NCBI RefSeq assembly: GCF_022374895.2
Contig: NZ_CP092423.2
Coordinates: 1,302,001-1,366,000, forward strand
Direction: 5' to 3'
DNA from: Mycobacterium lentiflavum
GTDB lineage: Bacteria > Actinomycetota > Actinomycetes > Mycobacteriales > Mycobacteriaceae
DNA: 64,000 nucleotides
Shown: positions 29,462-39,007 of the stretch, in pieces
Layout of the letters: each line of letters starts with the position of its first letter
Numbering within the stretch: position 1 is the stretch's first letter
Translations under genes and position numbers: made by a program
Notes under the pieces: generated by a model
What the model saw: the letters and a program-made list of their open reading frames with translations, nothing else
Databases searched by the model: none
Told to the model about the DNA's origin: nothing

Positions 29462-30759
29462 ACGCTGGACTCCCCGTCGGCCAGCATCCGCGCCCACAGC
29501 TGGGCGAATTCCGGCAATGTCTTGGTGGTGGCGCCGATGTCGTCGATCTGGACTCCAGGTACTCGCAGCCCGACGATCGCGCCGGCCATCGCCATCCGGT
29601 GATCGGCGTACACCCGCCAGATGCCGGAATGCAGTGGCGTCGAGGTGATCACCAGGCCATCGGCGGTCTCCTGGCAGTTGCCCCCCAGCCGGTTGATCTC
29701 TGCGCTCAGCGCGGCGAGGCGGTCGGTCTCGTGGCCCCGTAAATGGGCGACACCGGAAAGCCGTGACACCGACCCAGGGGTTGCCAACGCCGCCAGCGCC
29801 GCGACCGACGGCGTCAGCTCACCGACCGCGCGCAGGTCGACATCAAAGCCTTGGTAGCCGTCCGGCGAGCCTTGCACTTCGAGATATGAATCAGACTGGG
29901 TGACAACCGCATTCAGCTTTCCCAGCACGTCGAGAATGTCGTCGGCGGGTTGCACGCTGGTCGACGGCCAGCCGGTGATGCGCACGGTGCCGCCGGTGAC
30001 CACCGCTGCCGACAGGAACGGAACGGCGTTGGTGAGGTCCGGCTCGACTTCCCAGTGCCGGGCCGCGACGGTGCCGGGGCGCACGTGCCAGCGGTTGGGA
30101 ACCGCGTCGTCGACGTCGACCCCGCCTTGCCGCAGCATGACGGTGGTCATCGCGATGTGCGGCGCCGAGGGGAGCGACGCACCGATGTGCTGCACTGTCA
30201 GGCCGTTGCTGAACGACGCACCGCACAGCAACAGGCCGGAGACGAACTGTGACGACGCCGACGCGTCGATTGCGACGGTGCCGCCGGCGACCGATCCGCT
30301 GCCCAGCACCCGGAACGGCAGTCCGGTTCCCTCGATCGGGACGCCCAGGTCGCGCAACGCATCCAGCAGCGGCGCGATCGGACGGATCCGGGCTTGTTCG
30401 TCGCCGTCGAATTCCACCGCGGCGTTCGCCAGCGCCGCCAGCGGCGGCACGAAGCGCAACACGGTGCCGGCCAGACCGCAGTCGACGCGGGCGCCGGGGC
30501 CGGGGTCGAGCCGGCCGCTGACCCTCAGCTCGGAACCGTCCCCGTCCACGCGCAGCCCCAGCGTGGCGAGTGCGCCGATCATCAGGTCGGTATCGCGGCT
30601 GCGCAGCGCGCCGCTGATGGTCGAAGCGCTCTGCCCTTGTGCGCTCGCTAGTCCCGCGAGCACCAGCGCCCGGTTGGTCTGCGATTTCGAGCCCGGTACC
30701 GTCACGGTCGCGTGCACCGGCGTCGGCGCGACAGGGGCCGTCCAGGCGTCGGTGCTCAC
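29458..30759 (-). CDS. aroA: 3-phosphoshikimate 1-carboxyvinyltransferase (EPSP synthase)
   Basis: A 433-residue enzyme starting at GTG 30759 ([25 protein letters not shown], with the lysine and serine of the substrate site). LRSRDTDLM, the glycine-rich hinge [11 protein letters not shown] and the C-terminal [14 protein letters not shown] are typical. It joins shikimate-3-phosphate and phosphoenolpyruvate in aromatic amino acid synthesis. It is divergent from the SRAP gene across 54 bases and coupled to rsgA downstream. It appears intact. Confidence 0.95.
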   Translation of the reverse strand: MSTDAWTAPVAPTPVHATVTVPGSKSQTNRALVLAGLASAQGQSASTISGALRSRDTDLMIGALATLGLRVDGDGSELRVSGRLDPGPGARVDCGLAGTVLRFVPPLAALANAAVEFDGDEQARIRPIAPLLDALRDLGVPIEGTGLPFRVLGSGSVAGGTVAIDASASSQFVSGLLLCGASFSNGLTVQHIGASLPSAPHIAMTTVMLRQGGVDVDDAVPNRWHVRPGTVAARHWEVEPDLTNAVPFLSAAVVTGGTVRITGWPSTSVQPADDILDVLGKLNAVVTQSDSYLEVQGSPDGYQGFDVDLRAVGELTPSVAALAALATPGSVSRLSGVAHLRGHETDRLAALSAEINRLGGNCQETADGLVITSTPLHSGIWRVYADHRMAMAGAIVGLRVPGVQIDDIGATTKTLPEFAQLWARMLADGESSV

Positions 30760-30813
30760 GGCTTCATCCTGCCGTGTCCGCGGGTGTCGTGGGTACGGGG
30801 CACCATGGAAGTC

Positions 30814-31578
30814 ATGTGTGGACGGTTTGCGGTCACGACGGATCCGGCCCTGCTGGCCGAGAAGATCAAGGCGATCGACGAAGCTACCGGTACCTCGGAG
30901 CGCGCGTCGGAGCCCAACTACAACGTGGCCCCCACGACCACGGTCGCGACGGTGGTCTCCCGCCACAGCGAGCCGGACGACGAGCCGACTCGCCGGGTGC
31001 GGCTGATGCGCTGGGGACTGGTTCCGCCGTGGGTCAAGGCCGGTCCCGACGGTGGGCCCGATTCCAAGGGTCCGCTGCTGATCAATGCCCGGGCCGACAA
31101 GGTGGCCACGTCGCCGGCCTTCCGCGGTTCGGCCAAGAGCAAGCGTTGCCTGGTGCCGATGGACGGCTGGTACGAATGGCGACCCAACCCGGACAACGCC
31201 GCGGGCAAGAAGACCGCCAAGACGCCGTTCTTCATGCACCGCGACGACGGTGAGCCGCTTTTCATGGCCGGCCTGTGGTCGGTCTGGAAACCAGACAAGG
31301 CGGCGGACCCGCTGCTGAGCTGCACGATCATCACCACCGACGCCGTCGGTGAGCTGGCCGCGGTGCACGATCGGATGCCCTTGATCCTGGCTGAGCGCGA
31401 CTGGGATGCCTGGTTGAATCCCGACGCCCCACTGGACCCCGAGCTGCTGACCCACGCCCCGGATGTGCGGGGCATCGAACTGCGCGAGGTGTCGAGACTG
31501 GTCAACAGCATTCGTAACAACGGACCCCAGCTGCTCGAGCCCGCCGAGCCGGAGGCCGAACAGATCACCCTGCTATAG
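30814..31578 (+). CDS. SOS response-associated peptidase (SRAP, YedK/HMCES family)
   Basis: A 254-residue SRAP protein. ATG 30814 is chosen, rather than the in-frame ATG 30805, because the catalytic cysteine must be residue 2 (MCGRF). Other active-site elements are present: [14 protein letters not shown] with the glutamate, and VHDRMPLIL with the histidine. The family forms a thiazolidine link with abasic sites in single-stranded DNA, protecting them during replication. It corresponds to Rv3226c. It is convergent with the HNH gene, and the two stop codons overlap within six bases. Confidence 0.93.
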   Translation: MCGRFAVTTDPALLAEKIKAIDEATGTSERASEPNYNVAPTTTVATVVSRHSEPDDEPTRRVRLMRWGLVPPWVKAGPDGGPDSKGPLLINARADKVATSPAFRGSAKSKRCLVPMDGWYEWRPNPDNAAGKKTAKTPFFMHRDDGEPLFMAGLWSVWKPDKAADPLLSCTIITTDAVGELAAVHDRMPLILAERDWDAWLNPDAPLDPELLTHAPDVRGIELREVSRLVNSIRNNGPQLLEPAEPEAEQITLL

Positions 31579-32943
31579 CGAGTCATCCCCTTCGAGAAGC
31601 AGCTTCTCGGGGTGGTGGTAGGTGTTGGTGCGGGGTTGGCCGCGATCAAGGTGCGGGGGCGGGATCCATTCGGTATCGCCGTTCGCGCGTTTTCTGGTCG
31701 TCCAGCCTGTCGGTCGCAGCATTCGGTGGTGGGGGCCGCAAGCGAAAGTGAGGTCGTCGACGTCGGTGGTGTGGCACTGGGCATAGTCGGTGACATGGTG
31801 AACTTCGCAGTAGAAGCCGGGCAGGTTGCATCCGGGCGCTGAACAGCCGCGGTCCTTGGCGTACAACACGATGCGTTGTCCGGGTGAGGCCAGCCGTTTG
31901 GTGTGGTAGAGCGCGACAGCTTTGCCTTTGTCGAAGATGGCGAGGTAGTGGTGGGCGTGGCGGGCCAGGCGGATCACGTCGGAGATCGGTAGCCGGGTGC
32001 CCCCGCCGGTGATCCCGTGGCCGGCCGCGGCGTCCAACTCGGCCAGGGTGGTGGACACGATGATCGCGGCCGGCAAGCCATTGTGCTGGCCCAGCTCGCC
32101 GGAGGCCAGGACGGCGCGCAGGGCGGCGTTGAGGCCGTCGTGATTGCGTTGCCCGGGCGAGCGGGGGTCGTGCTCGATGGCGTCCTGGGTGGGGGTGCCG
32201 TCGACACAGGGGGTGTGGTCGTCGGGGTTGCACATGCCGGGGGCGGCCAGTTTGGCCAGCACCGCTTCCAGGGTGGCGCGGGCTTCCGGTGTCAGCCAGC
32301 CGTGCAGCGCCGACATGCCGTCGGCTTGTTGGTGGCCCAGGGTCAGTCCGCGCCGCCGGGCGCGGTCGTCGTCGGAAAAGTTGCCGTCGGGGTTGAGCAG
32401 GTCGGTGAGGTGCTCGGCGAACCCGGTCAACTGGTCAGGCCGGTAGTGGGTGGCCAGCCGGGTCAGGTCGGCTTCGGCGCGGGTGCGGGTCTCGACATCG
32501 ACCCACCCGGGCAGCTGGTGGTAGAAGCGGCGGATCACCGCCACATGCTCGACCCCGAGCTGCCCGGCGCGCTGGGCTTTGGCGGTGGCGGCCAGCACCG
32601 GTTTTAAGGGTTCACCGGTCAGGGCGCGGCGCTCACCGAGATCGGCCGCCTGGCGCACCCGCCTGCCGGCTTCGGCGCGGCTGATCAACGTCCAGTCCGC
32701 GATCGCGTGCGGGAGTTTGCCGCCCAACTCCGCCGGGGTGGCTTCCTGCTGGAGTTGGTTGATCAGCCGATGCTCGCCGGCCGATAGGCGCCGTCGTATC
32801 TTCTCGTAGCGGCTCAGCAGCACCAGCCGCTCGCGGGTGCACAGCATCTCGGTATCCAGGCCCAGGACGCCGTCCAGGGCGGTGTCGAGCGCGTCGAAGG
32901 CCGCCGTGACGACGTCCCCATCGATCACCACCGCTGCACTCAT
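31573..32943 (-). CDS. 13E12 repeat family protein (DUF222 plus HNH endonuclease domain)
   Basis: A 456-residue protein of the repeated mycobacterial 13E12 family. The DUF222 domain covers about residues 30-330. A C-terminal HNH domain follows, with [17 protein letters not shown] (about residues 375-391) and [13 protein letters not shown]. The central asparagine typical of HNH enzymes is replaced by aspartate in VDDLT. Members occur in multiple copies and, in M. tuberculosis, serve as the phiRv1 integration target. The gene may be a nuclease or a mobile relic; no terminal repeats or attachment sites were seen. The frame is intact. Confidence 0.88.
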   Translation of the reverse strand: MSAAVVIDGDVVTAAFDALDTALDGVLGLDTEMLCTRERLVLLSRYEKIRRRLSAGEHRLINQLQQEATPAELGGKLPHAIADWTLISRAEAGRRVRQAADLGERRALTGEPLKPVLAATAKAQRAGQLGVEHVAVIRRFYHQLPGWVDVETRTRAEADLTRLATHYRPDQLTGFAEHLTDLLNPDGNFSDDDRARRRGLTLGHQQADGMSALHGWLTPEARATLEAVLAKLAAPGMCNPDDHTPCVDGTPTQDAIEHDPRSPGQRNHDGLNAALRAVLASGELGQHNGLPAAIIVSTTLAELDAAAGHGITGGGTRLPISDVIRLARHAHHYLAIFDKGKAVALYHTKRLASPGQRIVLYAKDRGCSAPGCNLPGFYCEVHHVTDYAQCHTTDVDDLTFACGPHHRMLRPTGWTTRKRANGDTEWIPPPHLDRGQPRTNTYHHPEKLLLEGDDSL

Positions 32944-33203
32944 ACCCTGAAACTAAACCCACCCACCGACAAAAAACGGCGCGGTGTGACTCCAGAAACC
33001 ACAGTGGCGCAAGAGAATTCACCAGTGCGCACACACGGCGATTGTCGCTCGGAGGCAGGCAAAACGACACATCATCCGGACAGCGCAGGGCGACCCGCCA
33101 CACGGCCGCAAGGGATTGCACTGCCACTGAAACACAAGTTTCCGCCGATCTTTGTCGCTCGGCGACGAATCCCGGCGCGCAGCCGCGGACTTAACATACA
33201 TTG

Positions 33204-34070
33204 GTGACTGGTTCGTACACCTACTCCTTCGAAGACATCCAACATCGCCCCGTCGCGGTGATCGGCGCGGGTACTTTGGGCCGCCGCATCGCCTTGATGT
33301 TCGCCACTCGCGGCGGAACAGTGCGAATCTACGCGCGGCGCAAGGAACAACGAGACGAGGCTACCCAGTACGTGGCCCAGGTCCTACCGAAGGTATTGGC
33401 CGACAGGAGATTAGGCGAAGCGGGCGTCGTGACCGCCACCGGATCGCTCGACGAGGCATTGGACGACGCGTGGCTGGCCGTCGAGTCGGTGCCGGAGAAG
33501 CTCGACATCAAGATCCCGTTGTGGGGCGAGATCGACGGGGCGGCGCCGGCGGGCACCATCTTCGGGACCAACTCATCGTCCTACCCGTCGCGGCTGATGG
33601 CCGAAAACATCAGTGACAAAACACGTTTGTGCAACATGCACTTCTACATGCCACCGGACATCAACGCGATCGAGGTGATGTCGAACGGCCAGACCGACCG
33701 CGGTCTGCTCGACACGTTGCTGACCGTGCTACCCGAATTCGGCATGCATCCCTTCGAAGTGCGTAAGGAGAGCACGGGTTTCATCTTCAATCGCATCTGG
33801 GCGGCCATCAAGCGCGAGTCTCTCGCCGTGGTCGCCGAGGGCGTGGCCCGCCCGGAGGATATCGACGGCATGTTCAAGCTCGCCCTGGGCGTGTCGGTCG
33901 GCCCGTTTCAGATGATGGACCTGGTCGGCCTCGACGTCGTGCTAGACATCGAAAACCACTATGCCGCCGAGCTTCCGCACCTGCCGAAGAGCGTGCGCGA
34001 TCTGCTGCAGTCCTACATCGACGCCGGCAAGCTCGGTATCAAGACCGGCGAGGGCTTCTACCGCTACTAG
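33204..34070 (+). CDS. 3-hydroxyacyl-CoA dehydrogenase family protein
   Basis: A 288-residue protein (GTG 33204, with TTG 33201 adjacent). The N-terminal Rossmann domain has VAVIGAGTLGRRIALMFATRGGTVRIYAR (GxGxxG at about residues 20-25). NSSSYPSRLMA contains the usual serine/asparagine site, and the C-terminal dimerisation domain includes FIFNRIWAAIKRE and GVSVGPFQMMDLVGLDV. It oxidises 3-hydroxyacyl-CoA or a similar short substrate with NAD. The catalytic HFFNP-type motif reads HFYMP, with the histidine kept. A preceding 260-base gap contains an 11-base direct repeat TTGTCGCTCGG at 33042 and 33152. Confidence 0.9.
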   Translation: MTGSYTYSFEDIQHRPVAVIGAGTLGRRIALMFATRGGTVRIYARRKEQRDEATQYVAQVLPKVLADRRLGEAGVVTATGSLDEALDDAWLAVESVPEKLDIKIPLWGEIDGAAPAGTIFGTNSSSYPSRLMAENISDKTRLCNMHFYMPPDINAIEVMSNGQTDRGLLDTLLTVLPEFGMHPFEVRKESTGFIFNRIWAAIKRESLAVVAEGVARPEDIDGMFKLALGVSVGPFQMMDLVGLDVVLDIENHYAAELPHLPKSVRDLLQSYIDAGKLGIKTGEGFYRY

Positions 34071-34303
34071 TTGCTGAGCACCAGCTTCCAGTTGCCGTTG
34101 ACGTTGCGGTCCGGCACGCACCAGAAGTTGTTCCAGTTGCCCGGAGTCGTCGCCTTCACGCCCGGGCCGGCGTCCTGACAGGCCTGCCGCGTCGGGTAGT
34201 TGCCCTCGGTCTGGATCGTGTCGGCGTTGCTGACGCCCAGTCCGGCCGTCATCAACCCCGCAAAAGCCAGCACACCGGCGGCAAACAGTCGCTTCATGTT
34301 CAT
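34067..34303 (-). CDS. small secreted protein of unknown function
   Basis: A 78-residue protein with a clear Sec signal peptide (MNMKRLFAAGVLAFAGLMTAG, cleavage probably after SNA near residue 27). The mature part is about 50 residues with two cysteines (CQDAGPG and WCVPDRN) that could form a disulfide, and many asparagines and tryptophans. I do not know its function. It is convergent with the dehydrogenase gene with a four-base overlap of stops. Confidence 0.8.
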   Translation of the reverse strand: MNMKRLFAAGVLAFAGLMTAGLGVSNADTIQTEGNYPTRQACQDAGPGVKATTPGNWNNFWCVPDRNVNGNWKLVLSN

Positions 34304-34376
34304 CCAATCCTTCGTGGAACGTCGGCGCTAACGTTAAGCCTTGCCAGGCGGCTGCATACGGGTTTTCGCGCGATGC

Positions 34377-34994
34377 CTAGGCCCGCTGCAGCGAGACCGC
34401 GGTGGCAACGGCCTCCAACAGCCGGGCGAGTTGCTCGGCCTTACTGATCGTGCGGTCGCCGCCGGCGAGCCGGGTGAACACGCCCGCGATGAACGTGGTG
34501 ACCGCCGTCGTCTGCGCGTCGAGCAGTTCGGGATCATCGGTGCCCGGCTGCAGGTGGGCGATCGCCTCGCGAGTCATCGCGTTCATCCGGGCGACGAACG
34601 CCTGGGACGTTTCGGCGAGGCCGGGATCGCGCACCGCTCCCATCAGCAATTCATGCCGCGCCCGGTTCAGCATCAGCCCGGGCCCGTCGGCCTGCATCAC
34701 GGTCAACTCCGCCAGGTGCGCGAACGGCGAGAGCGGGTCGAGCGGCTCGTCGATCACCGACTGCAGGTTGGCGACGTCGATCTCGGCGACCCGTTTGCCG
34801 ACGCCTCGCAACAGGGCGGCGCGGGTTCGGTAGTAATACGACGTGGTGCCCTCCGGCACTCCCGCGCAGCGATCGACCTGCCCGTGCGTCAGCCCGCGCG
34901 ATCCCTGTTCGGCCAGCACCCGGATCGCGGCGTCACACAGTTCGCGACGGCGCTCGTCGCCGTTGCGTTGCCGTGCCCGGGTGCTGGCTGCCAT
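34377..34994 (-). CDS. TetR-family transcriptional regulator
   Basis: A 205-residue regulator. The helix-turn-helix is at the N-terminus (RRELCDAAIRVLAEQGSRGLTHGQVDRCAGVPEGTTSYYYRTRAALLRGVG) and a ligand domain follows. It is the second gene after an SDR gene, three bases apart, and this pair is divergent from the metallo-hydrolase operon. The inverted repeat at 35783-35800 is the obvious candidate operator, so it probably regulates both arms of the cluster. The inducer is unknown. Confidence 0.92.
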   Translation of the reverse strand: MAASTRARQRNGDERRRELCDAAIRVLAEQGSRGLTHGQVDRCAGVPEGTTSYYYRTRAALLRGVGKRVAEIDVANLQSVIDEPLDPLSPFAHLAELTVMQADGPGLMLNRARHELLMGAVRDPGLAETSQAFVARMNAMTREAIAHLQPGTDDPELLDAQTTAVTTFIAGVFTRLAGGDRTISKAEQLARLLEAVATAVSLQRA

Positions 34995-34997
34995 AGG

Positions 34998-35768
34998 TCA
35001 CCGAAGGACGGTGCCGCCGTCGATGTTGACGACCTGACCGTTGATCCATTCGCCTTCTTCGGACAACAGGAAGGCGACCAGTGCGGCGATGTCCTCCGGA
35101 TCGCCGACGCGGGTTCCGCGAATGCGCTTCAGCGCTGCGGCCTGCAGGTCCGGCCATTGCGGAACCGAGCGGATGGCCTCGGTCGCGGTGAACCCCGGCG
35201 CCACCGCGTTGCAGCGGATGCCGTCCTTGCCCCATCTGGAGGCGACGTGGCGGGTCAGGGCGCCGATGCCGGCCTTCGCGGTGGCGTAGGCGGGTCGGGC
35301 GGGCTCGCCCTGGAACGCCGCCGCCGAGGACATGTTGACGATCGCGCCGCCCCCGCTGGCGAGCATGCGGGGGATGGCATATTTCATCGCGGCCACATAG
35401 CCGCGCAGGTTGACGGTCATCACCCGATCCCAGACGTCGAAGTCGATGTCGACGACATCGGTGTCATCGCGGATCGTGCTCATGTCCGCGCCGACGTTGA
35501 ACAGCAGGTCCACTCCGCCGTAAGTCGTTGCGGCCGAATCGATCAGATTGGACACCGACGCAGGATCGGCGAGATCGAACCCGATGTGGGTTGCCGTGCC
35601 GCCGGCGGCGCAGATGCGGGCCGCGGTCTGCGCCGCGGCGTCGGCCACGACGTCGCCGACGACGACGCGGCAGCCTTCCGCCCCGAGCCGGGCGGCCGTC
35701 GCGGCACCGATGCCGGTGGCGCCGCCGACCACAACCGCAACTCGTTCGGCCATGCCGCGCAATCCCAT
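34998..35768 (-). CDS. short-chain dehydrogenase/reductase (divergent arm)
   Basis: A 256-residue SDR starting at ATG 35768 (a second ATG at 35753 gives MAERVAVVVGG). The cofactor motif GGATGIGAATAARLG lies near residue 17. The catalytic serine is in NMSSAAAFQGE and the tyrosine/lysine pair in YATAKAG; the C-terminus is WINGQVVNIDGG. The NNAG-type motif reads FNVGADMS. It would oxidise or reduce an alcohol/ketone in the pathway encoded across this cluster. It is followed by the TetR gene, three bases away. Confidence 0.92.
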   Translation of the reverse strand: MGLRGMAERVAVVVGGATGIGAATAARLGAEGCRVVVGDVVADAAAQTAARICAAGGTATHIGFDLADPASVSNLIDSAATTYGGVDLLFNVGADMSTIRDDTDVVDIDFDVWDRVMTVNLRGYVAAMKYAIPRMLASGGGAIVNMSSAAAFQGEPARPAYATAKAGIGALTRHVASRWGKDGIRCNAVAPGFTATEAIRSVPQWPDLQAAALKRIRGTRVGDPEDIAALVAFLLSEEGEWINGQVVNIDGGTVLR

Positions 35769-35782
35769 GAGTATTGACTTTA

Positions 35783-35800
35783 CCTCTAGAACTGTAGAGG
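35783..35800. promoter_or_regulatory. CCTCTA-N6-TAGAGG inverted repeat, candidate TetR operator
   Basis: A perfect 6+6+6 inverted repeat in the 42-base gap between the two divergent starts (35768 and 35811). It ends ten bases before ATG 35811. The local TetR gene is the natural binding partner. Confidence 0.72.
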
Positions 35801-35810
35801 ATCGCAAGTC

Positions 35811-37064
35811 ATGGCCGGAATTCACCGGGAGCGGCCCGGGGCCGCCGATCTCGCGGCGGCGACCGACACCCCCGCGACGCGGCTCGGCAGCGACATCTGG
35901 ATGTCGCCCGGCGTCTCCAACTCCTACGCGATCGCAACCGACGACGGACGGGTCATCGTCAACGCCGGCCTGGTCTTCGAGGGCCCGTTGCACCGCAAGG
36001 CGTTTGCGGACGTGCCCGGCCCGACGCGGGCCATCGTCGTCACCCAGGGTCACGCCGACCATTGGGGCGGGGTGCACACGCTGCGCGACGACGGCACCTC
36101 CAAAACCCAAGTGATCATGCACCGCAACTACCGGTATTGGCGTGACGACAACACGTTGCTGATGGGCTATCGCACGCCCAAGACGTCGTTCGCCTTCCAG
36201 AAGTTCTCCGACGCCGTGCTCGAGCACTTCAAGACCATCGACCCGACGACGATCGACTTCTCCTTCCCCGAGCCCACCACGACGTTCGATCGCCGCCATG
36301 GATTCAGGCTCGGCGGAAGGGCTTTCGAGCTGACCTGGACACCGGGTGGAGAGACCACGGATGCGCTGGTGGTATGGCTGGCCGAAGATCGAATCCTGTT
36401 CACCGGCAACCTGTTTGGACCGCTGTTCGGCCACGTGCCGAATCTGATGACAATTCGCGGCGACCGATACCGCGACCCGATCCTCTACATCGAGTCGCTG
36501 AACACCGTGCTGGAGTATGGGCCGCGGCGACTGATCACCGGCCACTTCGACCCGATCGACGGCGCCGATCGCATCACCGAGGAAGTCACCGCGATGCGCG
36601 ACGGAATGCAGGCGGTGCACGATCGCACCGCCGAACTGATGAATGCCGGGGCCGATATTCACACGGCGATGCGCGAGGTCGCGGTGCCCGGGCACCTCGA
36701 CATCGGCGAGGGCTACGGCAAGACCGCCTGGAACGTACGCGCCATCTGGGAGATGTACACCGGGTGGTTCCGGCATCGCTCCACCACCGAGCTCTACGGC
36801 GTGGCACCGGATTCCATTGCGGCCGATGTGGTTAACGCCGCTGGCACCGATGCGTTGGTGGAGGCGGCCCGCACTCACGTCGACAATGGGCGGCCGCTGC
36901 AGGCGATACACCTGACCGACCTCATACTCAGCGCCCAACCCGCACACCCGGCGGCGCGCGCGGTCGCGGCCGACGCCCACGAGGCGCTGCTCGCCGGTAC
37001 CGAAAACTTCTGGGAAAAGGCTTGGCTCACCAAATCCATCAACGAATTGAGGACCGACTCATGA
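35811..37064 (+). CDS. metallo-beta-lactamase fold hydrolase, alkyl-sulfatase-like
   Basis: A 417-residue protein. The MBL core carries TQGHADHWGG (about residues 81-90), so the HxHxDH metal motif has glutamine in place of the first histidine. Next come TPGGETTDALVVW, with the glutamate that is a metal ligand in alkyl sulfatases, and ITGHFDPIDG. A C-terminal region resembling the alkyl-sulfatase dimerisation domain (TAWNVRAIWEMYTGWFRHRSTTELYG) follows. Cleavage of a sulfate ester is possible, but the lost histidine makes the metal site unusual. It is first in a four-gene operon and overlaps the next start as ATGA. Confidence 0.85.
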   Translation: MAGIHRERPGAADLAAATDTPATRLGSDIWMSPGVSNSYAIATDDGRVIVNAGLVFEGPLHRKAFADVPGPTRAIVVTQGHADHWGGVHTLRDDGTSKTQVIMHRNYRYWRDDNTLLMGYRTPKTSFAFQKFSDAVLEHFKTIDPTTIDFSFPEPTTTFDRRHGFRLGGRAFELTWTPGGETTDALVVWLAEDRILFTGNLFGPLFGHVPNLMTIRGDRYRDPILYIESLNTVLEYGPRRLITGHFDPIDGADRITEEVTAMRDGMQAVHDRTAELMNAGADIHTAMREVAVPGHLDIGEGYGKTAWNVRAIWEMYTGWFRHRSTTELYGVAPDSIAADVVNAAGTDALVEAARTHVDNGRPLQAIHLTDLILSAQPAHPAARAVAADAHEALLAGTENFWEKAWLTKSINELRTDS

Positions 37065-37810
37065 ACTCGATCAGGTTCGACTTCACCGGCACCAATGTGC
37101 TGGTGACCGGCGGGACCAGCGGCATCGGCAATGCGATCGCCGCCGAGTTCGCCAAGGCGGGCGCCGCCGTCACGGTGACCGGCACCCGCGGGTCCACCGC
37201 GGACTATCCCGAGATCGACCTCAGCGCATTCAGCTACCGCCAATGCCAGATCCAGGATCCCGACGCCGTCGACGCGCTGGCGGACTCGCTGGGTGAACTC
37301 GACGTCCTGATCAACAACGCCGGCGGCCCGTATCCGGCCGGCGACGAGTACGATCCGGACGGCTATGTCGCGTCGGTGACACAGAACATGCTGGGCCCCA
37401 TGCGGTTAACGATGCGCTGCCACGAGCGCCTGAAGGCAAGTAAAGCGGCCGGCGGTGCCAGCGTCGTCAGCGTGGTCTCGATGTCCGCCTTCCGTTCGGC
37501 GGTCTTCGTGCCAGGCTATGCCTCCGCGAAGATGGGTCTGCTCGCGTTGACGATGAATCTGTCGCGTCGCTGGGCGAACGACGGTATCCGTGTCAACGCC
37601 ATCGCGCCCGGCCTGATCGACACCCGAATGACGCAGCCTGCCATGGGAATTCCCGAAGTGATGGACGTGGAGATCGGCTTCCACACGCCGTTGGGCAGAC
37701 CCGGAACCCCCCAGGACTGCGCCGGTGCGGCGCTGTTCCTGTGTACCGATGCCGCCTCGTACATCACCGGCAGTACGATCGCCGTCGACGGCGGATACCT
37801 GACGGTCTAG
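37061..37810 (+). CDS. short-chain dehydrogenase/reductase (operon gene 2)
   Basis: A 249-residue SDR starting at ATG 37061, overlapping the stop of the hydrolase gene by four bases. The cofactor motif TGGTSGIGNAIAAEFA lies near residue 14, followed by INNAGG, a catalytic serine in VSMSAFRS, YASAKMG, and the C-terminal GSTIAVDGGYL. The substrate is unknown. The tight spacing to its neighbours implies that it works on the same compound as the hydrolase, sulfotransferase and alcohol dehydrogenase. Confidence 0.93.
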   Translation: MNSIRFDFTGTNVLVTGGTSGIGNAIAAEFAKAGAAVTVTGTRGSTADYPEIDLSAFSYRQCQIQDPDAVDALADSLGELDVLINNAGGPYPAGDEYDPDGYVASVTQNMLGPMRLTMRCHERLKASKAAGGASVVSVVSMSAFRSAVFVPGYASAKMGLLALTMNLSRRWANDGIRVNAIAPGLIDTRMTQPAMGIPEVMDVEIGFHTPLGRPGTPQDCAGAALFLCTDAASYITGSTIAVDGGYLTV

Positions 37811-37813
37811 AAC

Positions 37814-39007
37814 ATGAGCGATCACAAATATCATGACAACGTCGCCACCCCCGACGACGTCTTCAAGCTGGCGTCACAGCGCACCGGCCTCACCGAAATC
37901 GATTCCGACTCTTGGCGAGACGGATTGCAGCTGATTCTCGACGACCTCAACAACTCGCCGGCGTTCACCCCGTACGGGCGCGAACGCATCTTGAAGGACT
38001 CGACCGAGGCCCTGGGCCGGCGGCTGCAGGTCCACGCCTACATCCAGCAGCATCCGGAGGTGCTCGACGCGCCGATCGAGCGGCCGTTGATCGTGCTCGG
38101 TATGCCACGCACGGGCACCACCGTGATCAGTTACCTGCTGGACCAGGACCCGGGCCGCCGCTCGCTGTTGCACTGGCAGTGCGTGGACCCGATACCACCG
38201 GCGCCGACCGAAGGTTTGCGCACCGATCAACGGTGCCTGGCCCTGCTGGAGGAGCAGCGCAAGATCCTGGAGATGGTGGCGCAGGCGAAAGTGCCGCTGC
38301 CGCACTGGGAAGATGCCGACGGTCCGACCGAGGACATGTTCATTCACAACCAGGACTTCAAGGGCCTGTCCTGGGACTCGTTCCTGTCGAGCACGCGCTA
38401 CGCCGAATGGTTGTTCGACGAGACCGATATGACGAGCACCTACGAATACCAGAAGCGGTATCTGCAGGTGCTGCAGTCCACCGCGCCCGGCGCCTGGAGC
38501 CTGAAGATGCCGTCGCACTCGGTGCACATCGAGGTGCTCTTGAAGGTCTTTCCGGACGCCCGGCTGGTGTGGGCGCATCGCGACCCGTACCAGGCCACCG
38601 GGTCGTTGGCCAACCTATGGAAGTTGCCCAAAGGGATGACGCATCATCCCGAGGCTGTCGATCTGGAGGCCATGGGGCGTAACGCAATGTGGCAGATGCG
38701 CTATCACGTCAACCGGCCGTTGCGGGCGCGCGAGCGCATCGGCGATGAGCGCTTCTTCGACATGTACTACCACGAGATGATGCGCGACCCAATGGACGTG
38801 ATGCGACGCCTTTACGAGTGGGCCGGTGATCCGCTGACCGCGGAAGTCGAAGAGCGGATGAACAATTGGCTCACCGCACACCCGCAGGATCAGTACGGGC
38901 TCAATAACTACAGCCTCGACCAATTCGGCCTGACCGTCGAACAGCTCAAGCCGGTCTTCGCCGATTACCTGGACACCTTCGACATCGAACTCGAGGCAAC
39001 ACCATGA
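37814..39007 (+). CDS. PAPS-dependent sulfotransferase family protein
   Basis: A 397-residue protein of the mycobacterial Stf type, three bases after the SDR gene. The 5'-phosphosulfate loop GMPRTGTTVISYLL lies near residue 96 and the 3'-phosphate segment VWAHRDPYQATGS near residue 252. Such enzymes place sulfate from PAPS on lipid or sugar hydroxyls. No transmembrane segment is present. A sulfotransferase next to an alkyl-sulfatase-like gene is unusual, and together they suggest reversible sulfation of the pathway substrate. The stop overlaps the next start as ATGA. Confidence 0.9.
   Translation: MSDHKYHDNVATPDDVFKLASQRTGLTEIDSDSWRDGLQLILDDLNNSPAFTPYGRERILKDSTEALGRRLQVHAYIQQHPEVLDAPIERPLIVLGMPRTGTTVISYLLDQDPGRRSLLHWQCVDPIPPAPTEGLRTDQRCLALLEEQRKILEMVAQAKVPLPHWEDADGPTEDMFIHNQDFKGLSWDSFLSSTRYAEWLFDETDMTSTYEYQKRYLQVLQSTAPGAWSLKMPSHSVHIEVLLKVFPDARLVWAHRDPYQATGSLANLWKLPKGMTHHPEAVDLEAMGRNAMWQMRYHVNRPLRARERIGDERFFDMYYHEMMRDPMDVMRRLYEWAGDPLTAEVEERMNNWLTAHPQDQYGLNNYSLDQFGLTVEQLKPVFADYLDTFDIELEATP

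Noticed and set aside
31573..32943. HNH gene as part of an insertion sequence
   Set aside because: No transposase, terminal inverted repeats or target duplications were seen; it is a stand-alone 13E12 family gene.
33042..33162. Direct repeat TTGTCGCTCGG at 33042-33052 and 33152-33162
   Set aside because: Eleven bases, 110 bases apart, before a dehydrogenase gene; too short and asymmetric to call an operator.
34341..35777. A 478-residue plus-strand open frame across the TetR and SDR genes
   Set aside because: The opposite strand encodes two recognisable proteins with conserved motifs; this frame has none.
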